In this document: positions 5,472 through 13,073 of the stretch, in pieces
How the letters are laid out: every line of letters begins with the position of its first letter
Numbering within the stretch: the stretch's first letter is position 1
NCBI GenBank assembly: GCA_023426275.1
Contig: JAFABC010000319.1
Span: forward strand, 1 to 16,883
Direction: 5' to 3'
Source of the DNA: Pseudomonadota bacterium
GTDB taxonomy: Bacteria; Desulfobacterota; Desulfovibrionia; Desulfovibrionales; Desulfovibrionaceae
DNA length: 16,883 nt
Notes under the pieces: model-generated
What the model saw: only the letters and a program-made list of their open reading frames with translations
Told to the model about the DNA's origin: nothing
Databases searched by the model: none
Made by a program: the position numbers and the translations under genes

Positions 5472-6908
5472 TCAGAAAACTTCTTTGCGCTTGGATGAGG
5501 ATTCGATGCCCATGGCCGTGCGGTACTTGGCCACGGTGCGACGGGCGATGTTGATTTGCAGTTCATCTTTGAGCATTTCGGCAATGGCCTCGTCGCTGAT
5601 CGGCTTTTTCGGATTTTCATTGGCGATGATGCGCTTGATCATGGCCTTGACCGACTCCGAGCCCACGGTCCCGCCATCCTCGAGTTCCAGCGAACTGTTG
5701 AAAAAAAACTTCAGCTCGAAGATGCCATGCGGGGTGGCCACATATTTGTTGGAGGTGATGCGGCTGACCGTGGATTCGTGCATGCTGATGTCATCGGCCA
5801 CGTCCTTGAGGATCAGGGGGCGCAGACGGGTCACGCCGTGCTCGAAAAAATCCCGCTGAAATTTGACGATGCTTTCAAGCACCTTATACAGGGTGCGCTG
5901 CCTTTGGTACAGACTTTTCATCAACCACATGGCCGAACGCATCTTGTCCTGCAGATAATCCTTGTCCTTGTCCGTCTTGGGATTGACCCCGTCCATGTAG
6001 GTCATGTTGACGTTCAAGTGCGGCATCCCCTCCTCGTTGAGCAGGATGACGAATTCGTTGTCGTATTTGTAGACGAAGGCGTCCGGGCTCACATAGATGG
6101 GATCGCCCGAGCCGTAACTGGCGCCGGGCATGGGATTGAGCGTCTGGATCAGCTCCAGGTATTCCTTGAGCTTTTCCATGGGCATATGGAATTTCTTGGC
6201 CAGAGGCTTGTAGCGCCGCTTTTCCAGATCCTCCAGATGATCGCGAACGAGCTCGATCAGGATGGGATCGTCGTAGCCGTAGACCTCGATCTGGGTGAGC
6301 AGGCATTCGCTGGGCGTCCGGGCGGCCACGCCGACCGGGTCGAACCGCTGGATGCGCGAAAGCACCTGCTCCACCTCCTCCACGGAGGCGTGCGTCATCT
6401 GGGCCAGTTCGTCGAGTCCGGCCTGCAAGTAGCCCGAGGAATTGAGGCTGCCGATGATGGTCTCACCGATTTCCAATTCTTTTTCGGTGAAATTGGACAG
6501 CCGCATCTGCCAGCTGATGTGCCCTTCCAGGGACGGCTTGGAGGCGAGTCTGGCGTCGAAGGCCATGCCCTCCTCGGGCATTTCCGTTTCCCGGGCCTGG
6601 GACTGCCGGCTGGTGCTGGCGAAATCGCCCAGATAGTCATCCCATTCCGCGTTTTTGAGCAGCTCCTTCTCCATGACCGCGTCGCTGGAGTCTCCCGAAG
6701 GTCCGGAATTGTCCTCGGCCACGGTGCGTTCGGGCTGCCGGTCTTCCTCGAGGCTCTCCTCAAGGAGAGGATTCTCCATAAGCTCCTGCTGCACGCTCTC
6801 CAAGAGCTCCAACCGGGAAAGCTGGAGGAGCTTGATGGCTTGCTGCAGTTGGGGGGTCATCACCAACTGCTGGGAAAGTTTGAGCTGCTGTCGCAGTTCG
6901 AGAGCCAT
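5472..6908 (-). CDS. rpoN: RNA polymerase sigma-54 factor
   Basis: A 478-residue sigma factor that directs RNA polymerase to -24/-12 promoters and needs AAA+ activators. Region I is intact: LELRQQLKLSQQLVMTPQL and the Q/L-rich activator-contact segment. It is followed by an acidic region II (about 50-110) and the core-binding and helix-turn-helix region. The RpoN box ARRTVAKYR lies at about 455-463, 15 residues from the end. Full length for the family. It heads the hpf-ptsN-rapZ-PTS series and lies 170 bases downstream of pyrG, separated by a terminator, so it probably has its own promoter there. Confidence 0.97.
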   Translation of the reverse strand: MALELRQQLKLSQQLVMTPQLQQAIKLLQLSRLELLESVQQELMENPLLEESLEEDRQPERTVAEDNSGPSGDSSDAVMEKELLKNAEWDDYLGDFASTSRQSQARETEMPEEGMAFDARLASKPSLEGHISWQMRLSNFTEKELEIGETIIGSLNSSGYLQAGLDELAQMTHASVEEVEQVLSRIQRFDPVGVAARTPSECLLTQIEVYGYDDPILIELVRDHLEDLEKRRYKPLAKKFHMPMEKLKEYLELIQTLNPMPGASYGSGDPIYVSPDAFVYKYDNEFVILLNEEGMPHLNVNMTYMDGVNPKTDKDKDYLQDKMRSAMWLMKSLYQRQRTLYKVLESIVKFQRDFFEHGVTRLRPLILKDVADDISMHESTVSRITSNKYVATPHGIFELKFFFNSSLELEDGGTVGSESVKAMIKRIIANENPKKPISDEAIAEMLKDELQINIARRTVAKYRTAMGIESSSKRKEVF

Positions 6909-6951
6909 TTCTTACCGCCGTGCGCGCTACATGCTTCTTGGAGTGTTTACG

Positions 6952-6984
6952 GAACAAACGGGGACCGGCCCAGGCCCGTCCCCG
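6952..6984 (-). terminator. Terminator between pyrG and rpoN
   Basis: On the minus strand CGGGGAC (6978-6984) pairs with GTCCCCG (6959-6965). A GGCC-rich inner part can extend the stem, and TTTGTTC follows. It lies about 95 bases after the pyrG stop and 45 bases before rpoN, and probably ends the pyrG transcript. Confidence 0.7.
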
Positions 6985-7078
6985 CGCAACAAAAACTATG
7001 CCACAATCAAAGGGTCGTGGCAATCCGCCAGATTGTCCGTTGTCGGGAAAACCACTCCGAAAGCCCGAAAACGCCCCA

Positions 7079-8710
7079 TTAACCTTTGTGCCGCTTGGCC
7101 GCGGCCACGAATTCGCGAAAGAGCGGATGGGAGCGCATGGGGCTGCTCTTGAATTCCGGGTGGAACTGGCAACCCAGGAACCACGGGTGATCCGGCAATT
7201 CGACCATCTCCACCAGCTCGCCGTCCGGCGACTGGCCGCTGAGCACCATGCCCGCGTCCTCGAAGGCGGAGGCATAGGCCTTGTTGAATTCGTAGCGGTG
7301 GCGGTGGCGTTCGGAAATCTCCTTCACGCCGTACGCCTGGGCGGCCTTGGTCTCGGGCCGGACCACGCAGGGGTAGGCCCCCAGGCGCATGGTGCCGCCC
7401 TTGTCGCAGGAGGGATCGCGGTGCTCGGTCTTCTGGGTGCGGAAGTCGAACCATTCCCGCATGAGGTAGATGACCGGGTCCGGCGTGGTCAGGTCGAACT
7501 CCTCGGAATTGGCTCCGGCAAGTCCCAGCACGTGGCGGGCGAACTCGATGACCGCGCACTGCATGCCAAGGCAGATGCCAAAGAAGGGAATGCCGGAAGT
7601 GCGGGCGTATTCGATGGCCGCGATCTTGCCCTCGACCCCGCGCGACCCGAAGCCGCCGGGCACCAGGATGCCGTCGAGGCCGGCAAAGGTGGTGGCCGCG
7701 TTTTCCCGGGTGACCTCTTCGGAATTCACGTACACGAAGTTGATGGACACCCCGACGGCGCAGCCGGCGTGGACCAGCGCCTCGTGCAGGCTCTTGTAGG
7801 CTTCCTTGAGATCGACGTACTTGCCGACAATGGCGATGGACACCGAGCCGGTGGGATTCTCGTAGCGGTGGATGAGCTGTCGCCAGGGCTCCAGGTCGGC
7901 GTTTTTGGCCGGCAGCCGCAGCAGGATGGCGATCTTCTGGTCCACTCCCTCGGCATAAAGCCGAAGCGGCAGTTCGTAGATGTTTTTGACGTCCACGGCG
8001 GTGAACACCGCGTCGGCGTCCACGTCGCAAAAAAGCGCGATCTTTTCCTTGATGTCGCGACCAAGCTCCACTTCACTGCGGCAGATGATGATGTCGGGCT
8101 GGATGCCGATGGAGCGCAGTTCCTTGACGCTGTGCTGGGTGGGCTTGGTTTTGACCTCGCCGGCCACCCGCAGGTAGGGCACCAGGGTCAGGTGGATGTA
8201 CAGGGCGTTTTCCTTGCCAAGCTCCATGCGCAGCTGCCGGATGGCCTCGAGGAACGGCTGGCCCTCGATGTCGCCCACCGTGCCGCCGATCTCGATAATG
8301 GCCACGTCCTCGTCGCCGGCCACGCCCAGAATCGAACGCTTGATCTCGTCGGTGATGTGGGGAATCACCTGGACGGTGCCGCCCAGGTAATCGCCCCGGC
8401 GTTCTTTCTGGATGACGCTGAAATACACGCGCCCCGAGGTGAAGTTGTTGTTCTGGCTCATGGGCACGCCGAGGTAGCGCTCGTAGTGGCCCAGATCCAG
8501 GTCGGTTTCGGCCCCGTCGTCGGTCACGTAGACCTCGCCGTGCTGAAAAGGATTCATGGTGCCGGGGTCGACGTTGATGTAGGGGTCGAGCTTCTGGATG
8601 GTGACCTTCAGCCCCCGGGCCTGCAGCAGCGCGCCGATGGAAGCGGCGGCCAGCCCCTTGCCCAGGGAGGACAGCACTCCCCCCGTAACGAAAATAAACT
8701 TGGTCTTCAT
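7079..8710 (-). CDS. pyrG: CTP synthase
   Basis: A 543-residue cytosolic enzyme that makes CTP from UTP, ATP and glutamine. The N-terminal amidoligase domain starts MKTKFIFVTGGVLSSLGKG, a P-loop, with LDPYINVDPGTMNPFQHGEV following. The C-terminal class I glutamine amidotransferase has FFGICLGMQ with nucleophile C380 and FHPEFKS near residue 520. Length is typical. The open frame extends 51 codons upstream, but the ATG at 8710 begins the conserved sequence and has AGGA upstream. It is divergent from purQ. In many relatives pyrG leads into kdsA and lpt genes; here rpoN follows directly. Confidence 0.97.
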   Translation of the reverse strand: MKTKFIFVTGGVLSSLGKGLAAASIGALLQARGLKVTIQKLDPYINVDPGTMNPFQHGEVYVTDDGAETDLDLGHYERYLGVPMSQNNNFTSGRVYFSVIQKERRGDYLGGTVQVIPHITDEIKRSILGVAGDEDVAIIEIGGTVGDIEGQPFLEAIRQLRMELGKENALYIHLTLVPYLRVAGEVKTKPTQHSVKELRSIGIQPDIIICRSEVELGRDIKEKIALFCDVDADAVFTAVDVKNIYELPLRLYAEGVDQKIAILLRLPAKNADLEPWRQLIHRYENPTGSVSIAIVGKYVDLKEAYKSLHEALVHAGCAVGVSINFVYVNSEEVTRENAATTFAGLDGILVPGGFGSRGVEGKIAAIEYARTSGIPFFGICLGMQCAVIEFARHVLGLAGANSEEFDLTTPDPVIYLMREWFDFRTQKTEHRDPSCDKGGTMRLGAYPCVVRPETKAAQAYGVKEISERHRHRYEFNKAYASAFEDAGMVLSGQSPDGELVEMVELPDHPWFLGCQFHPEFKSSPMRSHPLFREFVAAAKRHKG

Positions 8711-8806
8711 GCTGCTGCCGTCCTGATTTTGGAAGAGTTTTTTTGCCGCGTCGACAGCCCCGGCGGCCGCCGTTGACGCGGGCCGAGCGCCCGAGCCGGC
8801 CGTATA

Positions 8807-8835
8807 TTGACGCGGCCGGGGCGGCCCCTTATGTT
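8807..8835 (+). promoter_or_regulatory. Sigma-70-type promoter of purQ
   Basis: TTGACG (8807-8812), a 17-base spacer and TATGTT (8830-8835) lie about 60 bases before the purQ start. The TTGACGCGG word of the -35 box is repeated at 8773-8781, exactly 34 bases upstream, which could mark a repressor site in the pyrG/purQ divergent region. Confidence 0.6.
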
Positions 8836-8897
8836 CAGCCGCGCAAACTATGCCTTCGGGCACAATTTTTCAAGGAACCCCCGGGAGGATTTCCCCT

Positions 8898-9713
8898 ATG
8901 GCCCAGGTGCGCACCCTCGTGATCACCGGATACGGCACCAATTGCGAGGTGGAATCGGCCCACGCCGCACGGCAGGCCGGTTCGGACATCACGGATATTG
9001 TCTTTTTTTCCGACATCGTCGCCGGCCGCGTCCGGATCGACGCCTACAACTTTCTGGTCTTCCCCGGCGGATTTCTCGACGGCGACGACCTGGGCGCGGC
9101 GCAAGCGGCGGCCGTTCGCTGGAAACACGCCGCCACAACCACGGGCGAGCCGTTGCTCGACCAGCTCAAAACCTTTTTCCAGGCCGGCGGGCTGATCCTC
9201 GGCATCTGCAACGGGTTTCAGCTGCTGGTCAAGCTCGGCCTGCTTCCGGCCCTTGGCGGCGCCTATTTCGCCCGGCAGGTCAGCCTGGCCAACAACGACT
9301 CGGCCCGCTTCGAGGACCGCTGGGTCACCCTGGCCGCCAACCGCCAGAGCCCGTGCGTATTCACCAAGGGCCTCACCCGCCTGGACCTGCCCGTGCGCCA
9401 CGGCGAGGGCAAACTCGTGCCCGACAGCCCGGAAGTGCTGGCGGAAATCGTGCGCACCGGGGCCATTGCCCTGACCTACGCCGACCCGGCCAGCGGCGTG
9501 TCCACCATGGAGTACCCGGCCAATCCCAACGGGTCGCCCAATGCCATCGCCGGCCTGACCGACCCGTCCGGCCGCATTCTCGGCCTGATGCCCCATCCCG
9601 AGGCGTTCAACCACCCGACCAACCACCCCGGCTACACCCGTGGCGAACGGCCGACCCTCGGCACGGTGCTGTTCGAAAACGCCGTCGCCCATCTGCGGGG
9701 CGCCGCCTCGTAG
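8898..9713 (+). CDS. purQ: Phosphoribosylformylglycinamidine synthase subunit PurQ
   Basis: A 271-residue glutamine amidotransferase subunit of FGAM synthase, fourth step of purine synthesis, supplying ammonia to PurL. VITGYGTNCE and FPGGFLDGDDLGA at the start, GICNGFQLL with nucleophile C104, and LMPHPEAF with H233 and E235 form the class I triad. It is longer than the usual PurQ of about 225 residues and resembles the amidotransferase end of large PurL proteins. The open frame runs 16 codons upstream, but GGAGGA eight bases before the ATG at 8898 fixes the start. It stands alone, divergent from pyrG, with no purL or purS in the window. Confidence 0.93.
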   Translation: MAQVRTLVITGYGTNCEVESAHAARQAGSDITDIVFFSDIVAGRVRIDAYNFLVFPGGFLDGDDLGAAQAAAVRWKHAATTTGEPLLDQLKTFFQAGGLILGICNGFQLLVKLGLLPALGGAYFARQVSLANNDSARFEDRWVTLAANRQSPCVFTKGLTRLDLPVRHGEGKLVPDSPEVLAEIVRTGAIALTYADPASGVSTMEYPANPNGSPNAIAGLTDPSGRILGLMPHPEAFNHPTNHPGYTRGERPTLGTVLFENAVAHLRGAAS

Positions 9714-9717
9714 TGTG

Positions 9718-9751
9718 TCCCTTAAAAAATACGTTGGTATTTTTTAAGGGA
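9718..9751. terminator. AT-rich perfect hairpin after purQ
   Basis: A 15-bp perfect stem (9718-9732 with 9737-9751) with loop GTTG and a TATTTTTTAA tract in the 3' arm. It starts five bases after the purQ stop. It can act as a purQ terminator on the plus strand, though its T-run is inside the arm rather than after it. Confidence 0.55.
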
Positions 9752-9773
9752 AAAATAATTATGTAAGCATGTT

Positions 9774-9808
9774 ATCCTCAAAAAAAGTGTATACTTTTTT
9801 TTGAGGAT
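9774..9808. repeat. Second AT-rich inverted repeat
   Basis: Arms 9774-9788 and 9793-9808 pair with one bulged T, and the loop is GTAT. An A7 tract faces a T8 tract around a central GTATAC. It may be a terminator partner of the preceding hairpin or an operator upstream of tadA. The base composition is unlike the surrounding GC-rich DNA. Confidence 0.65.
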
Positions 9809-9840
9809 GCGACACCAGGAGCGCGTGGTATCGCGATGCC

Positions 9841-9871
9841 GCCACCCGTGGGAGATCCTCCCCCGGGTGGC
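9841..9871 (+). promoter_or_regulatory. GC-rich hairpin in tadA leader
   Basis: GCCACCCG (9841-9848) pairs with CGGGTGGC (9864-9871) and GGGAG with CTCCC inside, around loop ATC with one T-C mismatch. A near-palindrome, GGTATCGCGATGCC, lies just before it at 9827-9840. Lying 32 bases before the tadA ATG, it may affect translation or mRNA stability. Confidence 0.4.
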
Positions 9872-9903
9872 CCGCGCGACCATACCGGCGTGCAAAGACT
9901 GTC

Positions 9904-10449
9904 ATGGCGCTTTCCCCTTCGAGACGCTTTATCGCGGGTCAAACCGGTCTGCCCGCCCCGCCTCCGGGCTGGGACAGCTACGAGGCGATCATGGACCGGG
10001 CCTTGGAAAAAGCCCGGGAAGCGGCCGCCCTTGGCGAAACCCCGGTCGGCGCGATCCTCCTTTCCGCCGGAGGGGAGGTTCTGGGCGCGGCCGGGAACGC
10101 CCCCATTTCGAGCTCCGACCCGTCGGCCCACGCCGAAATCCTGGCCTTGCGACAGGCGGCCCGGGCCGTCGGCAACTACCGTCTGCCCGGAGCGATCCTG
10201 GCCGTCACCCTCGAACCGTGCCTGATGTGCCTCGGCGCGATGCTCCACGCCCGGGTGGGGCTTGTCGTGTATGGCGCTTCGGACCCGCGCACGGGCGCCA
10301 TCGCCTCATGCCTGCCCGGCCCGGATCTTCCTTTTTCCAACCATCGCTTCGATGTGATTTCCGGCGTGCTGGAGCCGGCCTGCGGCGCGGTGCTGCGGGA
10401 ATTTTTCCGCGCCCGTCGCCTGCGACCGGATGTCGCAGCGGACAAATAA
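9904..10449 (+). CDS. tadA: tRNA-specific adenosine deaminase
   Basis: A 181-residue zinc enzyme that converts adenosine 34 to inosine in tRNA-Arg(ACG), so that one tRNA reads CGU, CGC and CGA. AHAE (H76 ligand, E78 proton shuttle) and EPCLMCLGAM (C106, C109) are the CDA-fold catalytic motifs. NYRLPGAILAVTLEPC and YGASDPRTGA match TadA rather than guanine or cytosine deaminases. The start is uncertain: ATG 9904 has no clear ribosome-binding site, while ATG 9991 has GAGG but would cut off residues that align before the first helix. The hairpin cluster lies upstream and a tRNA-Ser gene follows. Confidence 0.93.
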   Translation: MALSPSRRFIAGQTGLPAPPPGWDSYEAIMDRALEKAREAAALGETPVGAILLSAGGEVLGAAGNAPISSSDPSAHAEILALRQAARAVGNYRLPGAILAVTLEPCLMCLGAMLHARVGLVVYGASDPRTGAIASCLPGPDLPFSNHRFDVISGVLEPACGAVLREFFRARRLRPDVAADK

Positions 10450-10453
10450 TTTC

Positions 10454-10482
10454 TTGCCAAACCCAACCGCCTCGCGTATCTT
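10454..10482 (+). promoter_or_regulatory. Promoter of tRNA-Ser
   Basis: TTGCCA (10454-10459), 17 bases, then TATCTT (10477-10482). The predicted start lies about 25 bases before the mature tRNA, in the gap after tadA. Confidence 0.6.
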
Positions 10483-10512
10483 CTCAAATTCCGAACGGTT
10501 CTTTTTTTGTGC

Positions 10513-10606
10513 GGAGAGGTACCGAAGTGGTCGTAACGGGCCCGACTCGAAATCGGGTTGCGGGTTAATAGCCTGCACGTGGGTTCGAATCCCACCCTCT
10601 CCGCCA
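10513..10606 (+). tRNA. tRNA-Ser(CGA)
   Basis: A complete 94-base class II tRNA. The acceptor pairs 10513-10519 with 10596-10602, the discriminator is G10603 and CCA is encoded. The anticodon stem 10541-10545/10553-10557 encloses loop CTCGAAA with anticodon CGA, reading UCG. A long variable arm of the serine type follows, then the T arm 10579-10595 with TTCGAAT. The gene looks intact, with promoter and terminator. Confidence 0.97.
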
Positions 10607-10624
10607 ATACAGCATCTCATCAAA

Positions 10625-10664
10625 CCCCACATGGCCTCAACCGCCTTGTGGGGCTTGTCTTTTT
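10625..10664 (+). terminator. Terminator of tRNA-Ser
   Basis: CCCCACA (10625-10631) pairs with TGTGGGG (10647-10653), an inner GGC/GCC can also pair, and a T-rich tail ending in five T follows. It starts 18 bases after the tRNA. Confidence 0.75.
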
Positions 10665-10740
10665 CAGGCCGTAATTTTCCGATGCCCCTTGGCTGCGCGG
10701 GCTTTGCCCCCGGGGAGACGGCCGGCTCCCGGCCATACCC

Positions 10741-10804
10741 CCCTTCGGGAGGGTCCGGGAGGGGCCGTCGCCCCTCCCGGCCGCCGGAGGCATCTTCTCT
10801 TCTC
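10741..10804 (-). repeat. Dispersed hairpin repeat, copy 1
   Basis: On the minus strand this begins with GAGAAGAGAAGATGCCTCC and continues into an 11-bp GC hairpin (10755-10765 with 10770-10780, loop of four). Nearly the same sequence occurs at 16758-16819 on the plus strand, differing mainly in the hairpin loop and at the outer end. It starts 10 bases after the peptidase stop codon and may also act in 3'-end formation or mRNA stability, like REP elements. Confidence 0.85.
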
Positions 10805-10813
10805 GCCCCCTCT

Positions 10814-12034
10814 CTACTCGACGCAAATAATGTCGTACGCGTCGCCGGTCAGGCAGACGCCGCCCGAGTCCGTCACTTCGAACGTATTCTCCACGCCCAC
10901 CATGCCGACGCCCTCGATGCCGAACTTGGGCTCCAGGGCGAGCGTCATGCCGGCCTCGACGGGGGCGTCAAAGCCCTTGGCCAGGACCGGCCAGGCATCG
11001 ATATAGAGCCCGATGCCGTGGCCGAGAAAGCGCACCTTGTTTTCCCCCAGCCCCATGAATCCTTCGGACAGCCCGTCCTTCTCGGCCATGGACAGGGCCA
11101 GGGCGTAGAGTTCGCTGGGCTTGGCCCCGGGCACGAGGCGTTCGGCCACGGCCTGCTGCACGCGCATGCACAGGTCATGGCCGCGCCGGACGGCGTCGGG
11201 GATGTCGGCGGCCTTGCCGGCGAAATACACCTGCGTCTTGTCCGTGCAGTAGCCTTCCAGGGAAAAACCGTTGTCGACGGTCAGCACCTCGCCCTTTTTC
11301 CAGACCTTGCCGGCGTAGCCGGAAAACGGCAGGGCCGGATGTTCGCCGCGAAGCCCGACCGGGCCGTTGAACACGCTCGGATAGTTGCCGCTGTCGCCGG
11401 CGGCGATATGGCCCAGGAAGATTTCGTCGCCATTGCTCATGCGCAACATGCCCTGGTGCCCCAGATCGAAAAAGGCGTCCCAGCACTTGCGCGCGATCTC
11501 GCGCTCGCTCATGCCCGGGGCGATGGACGCGGGCAAAAGCTCCATGAGCCCTTTGCCGTGGCGCGCGCCGCACAGACGGATTTTCTCCAGCTCCCAGGGC
11601 GACTTGACCGCCTGGGCCACGGCCAGGGCGGCATCGCCCGGCACGAAGGACACGCCCGGCAGACGCGAGGACAGCAGCGTGGCCAGATTCCAGGACAGCC
11701 CAGACTGCTCGGCCGCGCACACTTCGGTCAGCGGACGGCCGGCCTCCTTGCACAGGCCGGGGATGTCCCCATAGGATCGGAAGGAGACAATGGTTTCCAG
11801 GGGCGATTCCAGCATGGCCCGGGCCTTGCCTTTGCGGCAGGCCAGCACGGGGTCGCCTTCCCGCGGCAGCCACAGCAGGCCGTTGGCCCAGGTGCCGGTC
11901 AGATAGTAGATGGCCAGCCGGGAAAAAACGAGCAGCCCGCCGGCCCCGGGGGCGACATCGGCCAGGGCGGCCCGGCATCTGGCCTGACGCGAACGCATTT
12001 CCTCGACAGGGAGTCGTTCCAGAGCTTCGAACAT
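10814..12034 (-). CDS. M24 family metallopeptidase (Xaa-Pro peptidase-like)
   Basis: A 406-residue cytosolic aminopeptidase-like protein with a creatinase N-terminal domain (about 1-145) and a pita-bread catalytic domain (about 150-406). All five dimetal ligands are visible: D254 (TVDNG), D265 (CTDKTQ), H339 (GHGIGL), E368 (LEPK) and E382 (VENTFEV), so it should be active. Xaa-Pro dipeptidase or aminopeptidase activity is likely, but the substrate cannot be read. GGAGTAAGG precedes the ATG at 12034. It is divergent from the EamA permease and followed by the dispersed repeat. Confidence 0.9.
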   Translation of the reverse strand: MFEALERLPVEEMRSRQARCRAALADVAPGAGGLLVFSRLAIYYLTGTWANGLLWLPREGDPVLACRKGKARAMLESPLETIVSFRSYGDIPGLCKEAGRPLTEVCAAEQSGLSWNLATLLSSRLPGVSFVPGDAALAVAQAVKSPWELEKIRLCGARHGKGLMELLPASIAPGMSEREIARKCWDAFFDLGHQGMLRMSNGDEIFLGHIAAGDSGNYPSVFNGPVGLRGEHPALPFSGYAGKVWKKGEVLTVDNGFSLEGYCTDKTQVYFAGKAADIPDAVRRGHDLCMRVQQAVAERLVPGAKPSELYALALSMAEKDGLSEGFMGLGENKVRFLGHGIGLYIDAWPVLAKGFDAPVEAGMTLALEPKFGIEGVGMVGVENTFEVTDSGGVCLTGDAYDIICVE

Positions 12035-12050
12035 CCTTACTCCGTTTCGG

Positions 12051-12090
12051 TTGCTATCCGGAGGGGTCCGCGGGTATAGCGTTCCTCCGG
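12051..12090 (+). promoter_or_regulatory. Possible promoter and dyad, pepP/eamA divergent region
   Basis: TTGCTA (12051-12056), 18 bases and TATAGC (12075-12080) form a weak plus-strand promoter for the permease. The arms CCGGAGG (12058-12064) and CCTCCGG (12084-12090) form a dyad around its -10 box and could be an operator or a hairpin. Confidence 0.35.
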
Positions 12091-12166
12091 GCTTTGGGTG
12101 CGGATATCGACCGAAAAGGCGGTCGTGGGAGCCTTCCCCCGCAGATGCGCCGGCGGATGGTATCCT

Positions 12167-13054
12167 ATGCCGAACACGCGGCTGGCTTGGCCGGCCTTTC
12201 TCGCCCTGGTCGGCGCAACGCTGCTCTGGGGCAGTTCGTTTATCGCCATGAAGATCGCCATGCGGGCCTATTCGCCGCTGCTGGTGGTCTTTGGGCGCAT
12301 GTTTCTGGCTTCCATGGTTTTTGCCCTGCTGTGGCGGCGCATGGGCGGCTTCGGCGCGATCAAGGGAGATCTCAAGGGCCTGCTGTTCATGGCCTTTTGC
12401 GAACCGTGCCTGTACTTCGTTTTCGAGGCCAAGGCCCTCACCCTCACCCAGGTTTCCCAGGCGGCCATGGTGACGGCCTTGCTGCCGCTTTTGACCGCAG
12501 CGGCGGCCGCCCTGGTCCTGAAAGAAAAGCTGGAAAAAAACGCCCTGATCGGCCTGACCCTGGCCGTTGTCGGCGTGGTGGTCATGAGCGCCTCAGGCGG
12601 CCCGACCGAGGACGCGCCCAATCCTTTACTGGGCAACATACTGGAATTTCTGGCGATGTGCTGCGCCGTGGGCTACATCATCATGGCCAAGCGTCTGGCC
12701 GCCCGACACGAACCGCTTTTCCTGACCGCCGTCCAGAGTTTTGTCGGCGCGATCTTTTTCGCGCCGGCCCTGCTTTTCGCCCCGCTGCCGCAGGCCTTTC
12801 CACTCGGTCCCAGTCTGGCCGTGGTCTTTTTGGGCCTGGGCGTCACCTTTGTGGCCTATGGCCTCTACAACTACGGCGTCAGCCGGGCTCCGGCGGCCAA
12901 GGCGGCGATTTTCATCAACCTCATCCCCTTGTCCGCCTGCCTGCTGTCCTGGCTCATGCTGGGCGAGACGCTGACGCCGTCCCAATGGATCGGGGGGCTC
13001 ATGGCCCTTGGCGGCGTGGCGCTCACGGCCCGGCCCGGCAATCCTTCGGCCTAA
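12167..13054 (+). CDS. EamA/DMT-family transporter
   Basis: A 295-residue inner-membrane protein with about ten hydrophobic segments in two EamA repeats. The first runs from ALVGATLLWGSSFIAMK to LVLKEKL at about residue 125. The second runs from ILEFLAMCCAVGYIIMAK to WLMLGETLTPSQWIGG near the C-terminus. The end-of-repeat glutamates (LKEKL, LGETL) are typical of the drug/metabolite transporter superfamily. Efflux of amino acids or metabolites is the usual role, but the substrate is unknown. An open frame extends 23 codons upstream; the ATG at 12167 is chosen because it starts just before TM1 and has GGATGG upstream. It converges with mqnC 19 bases downstream. Confidence 0.9.
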   Translation: MPNTRLAWPAFLALVGATLLWGSSFIAMKIAMRAYSPLLVVFGRMFLASMVFALLWRRMGGFGAIKGDLKGLLFMAFCEPCLYFVFEAKALTLTQVSQAAMVTALLPLLTAAAAALVLKEKLEKNALIGLTLAVVGVVVMSASGGPTEDAPNPLLGNILEFLAMCCAVGYIIMAKRLAARHEPLFLTAVQSFVGAIFFAPALLFAPLPQAFPLGPSLAVVFLGLGVTFVAYGLYNYGVSRAPAAKAAIFINLIPLSACLLSWLMLGETLTPSQWIGGLMALGGVALTARPGNPSA

Positions 13055-13073
13055 CGACCAGGAACCGGCCGGC

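Noticed and set aside
6989..7003. A TGGCA-N6-TTG element on the minus strand upstream of rpoN, resembling a sigma-54 promoter and suggesting autoregulation.
   Set aside because: The -12 GC is GT, and the predicted start would fall inside the terminator that follows, so transcription would stop at once.
6920..8776. A long open frame on the plus strand opposite pyrG, with similar long frames opposite ppaC, rapZ, rpoN and the peptidase gene.
   Set aside because: These are mirror frames of GC-rich genes, have low-complexity H/G/D/A-rich translations, no family motifs and no ribosome-binding sites.
8773..8808. TTGACG at 8773 with TATATT at 8803 as a plus-strand promoter.
   Set aside because: The 24-base spacing is too long; the pair 8807/8830 with 17 bases is far better.
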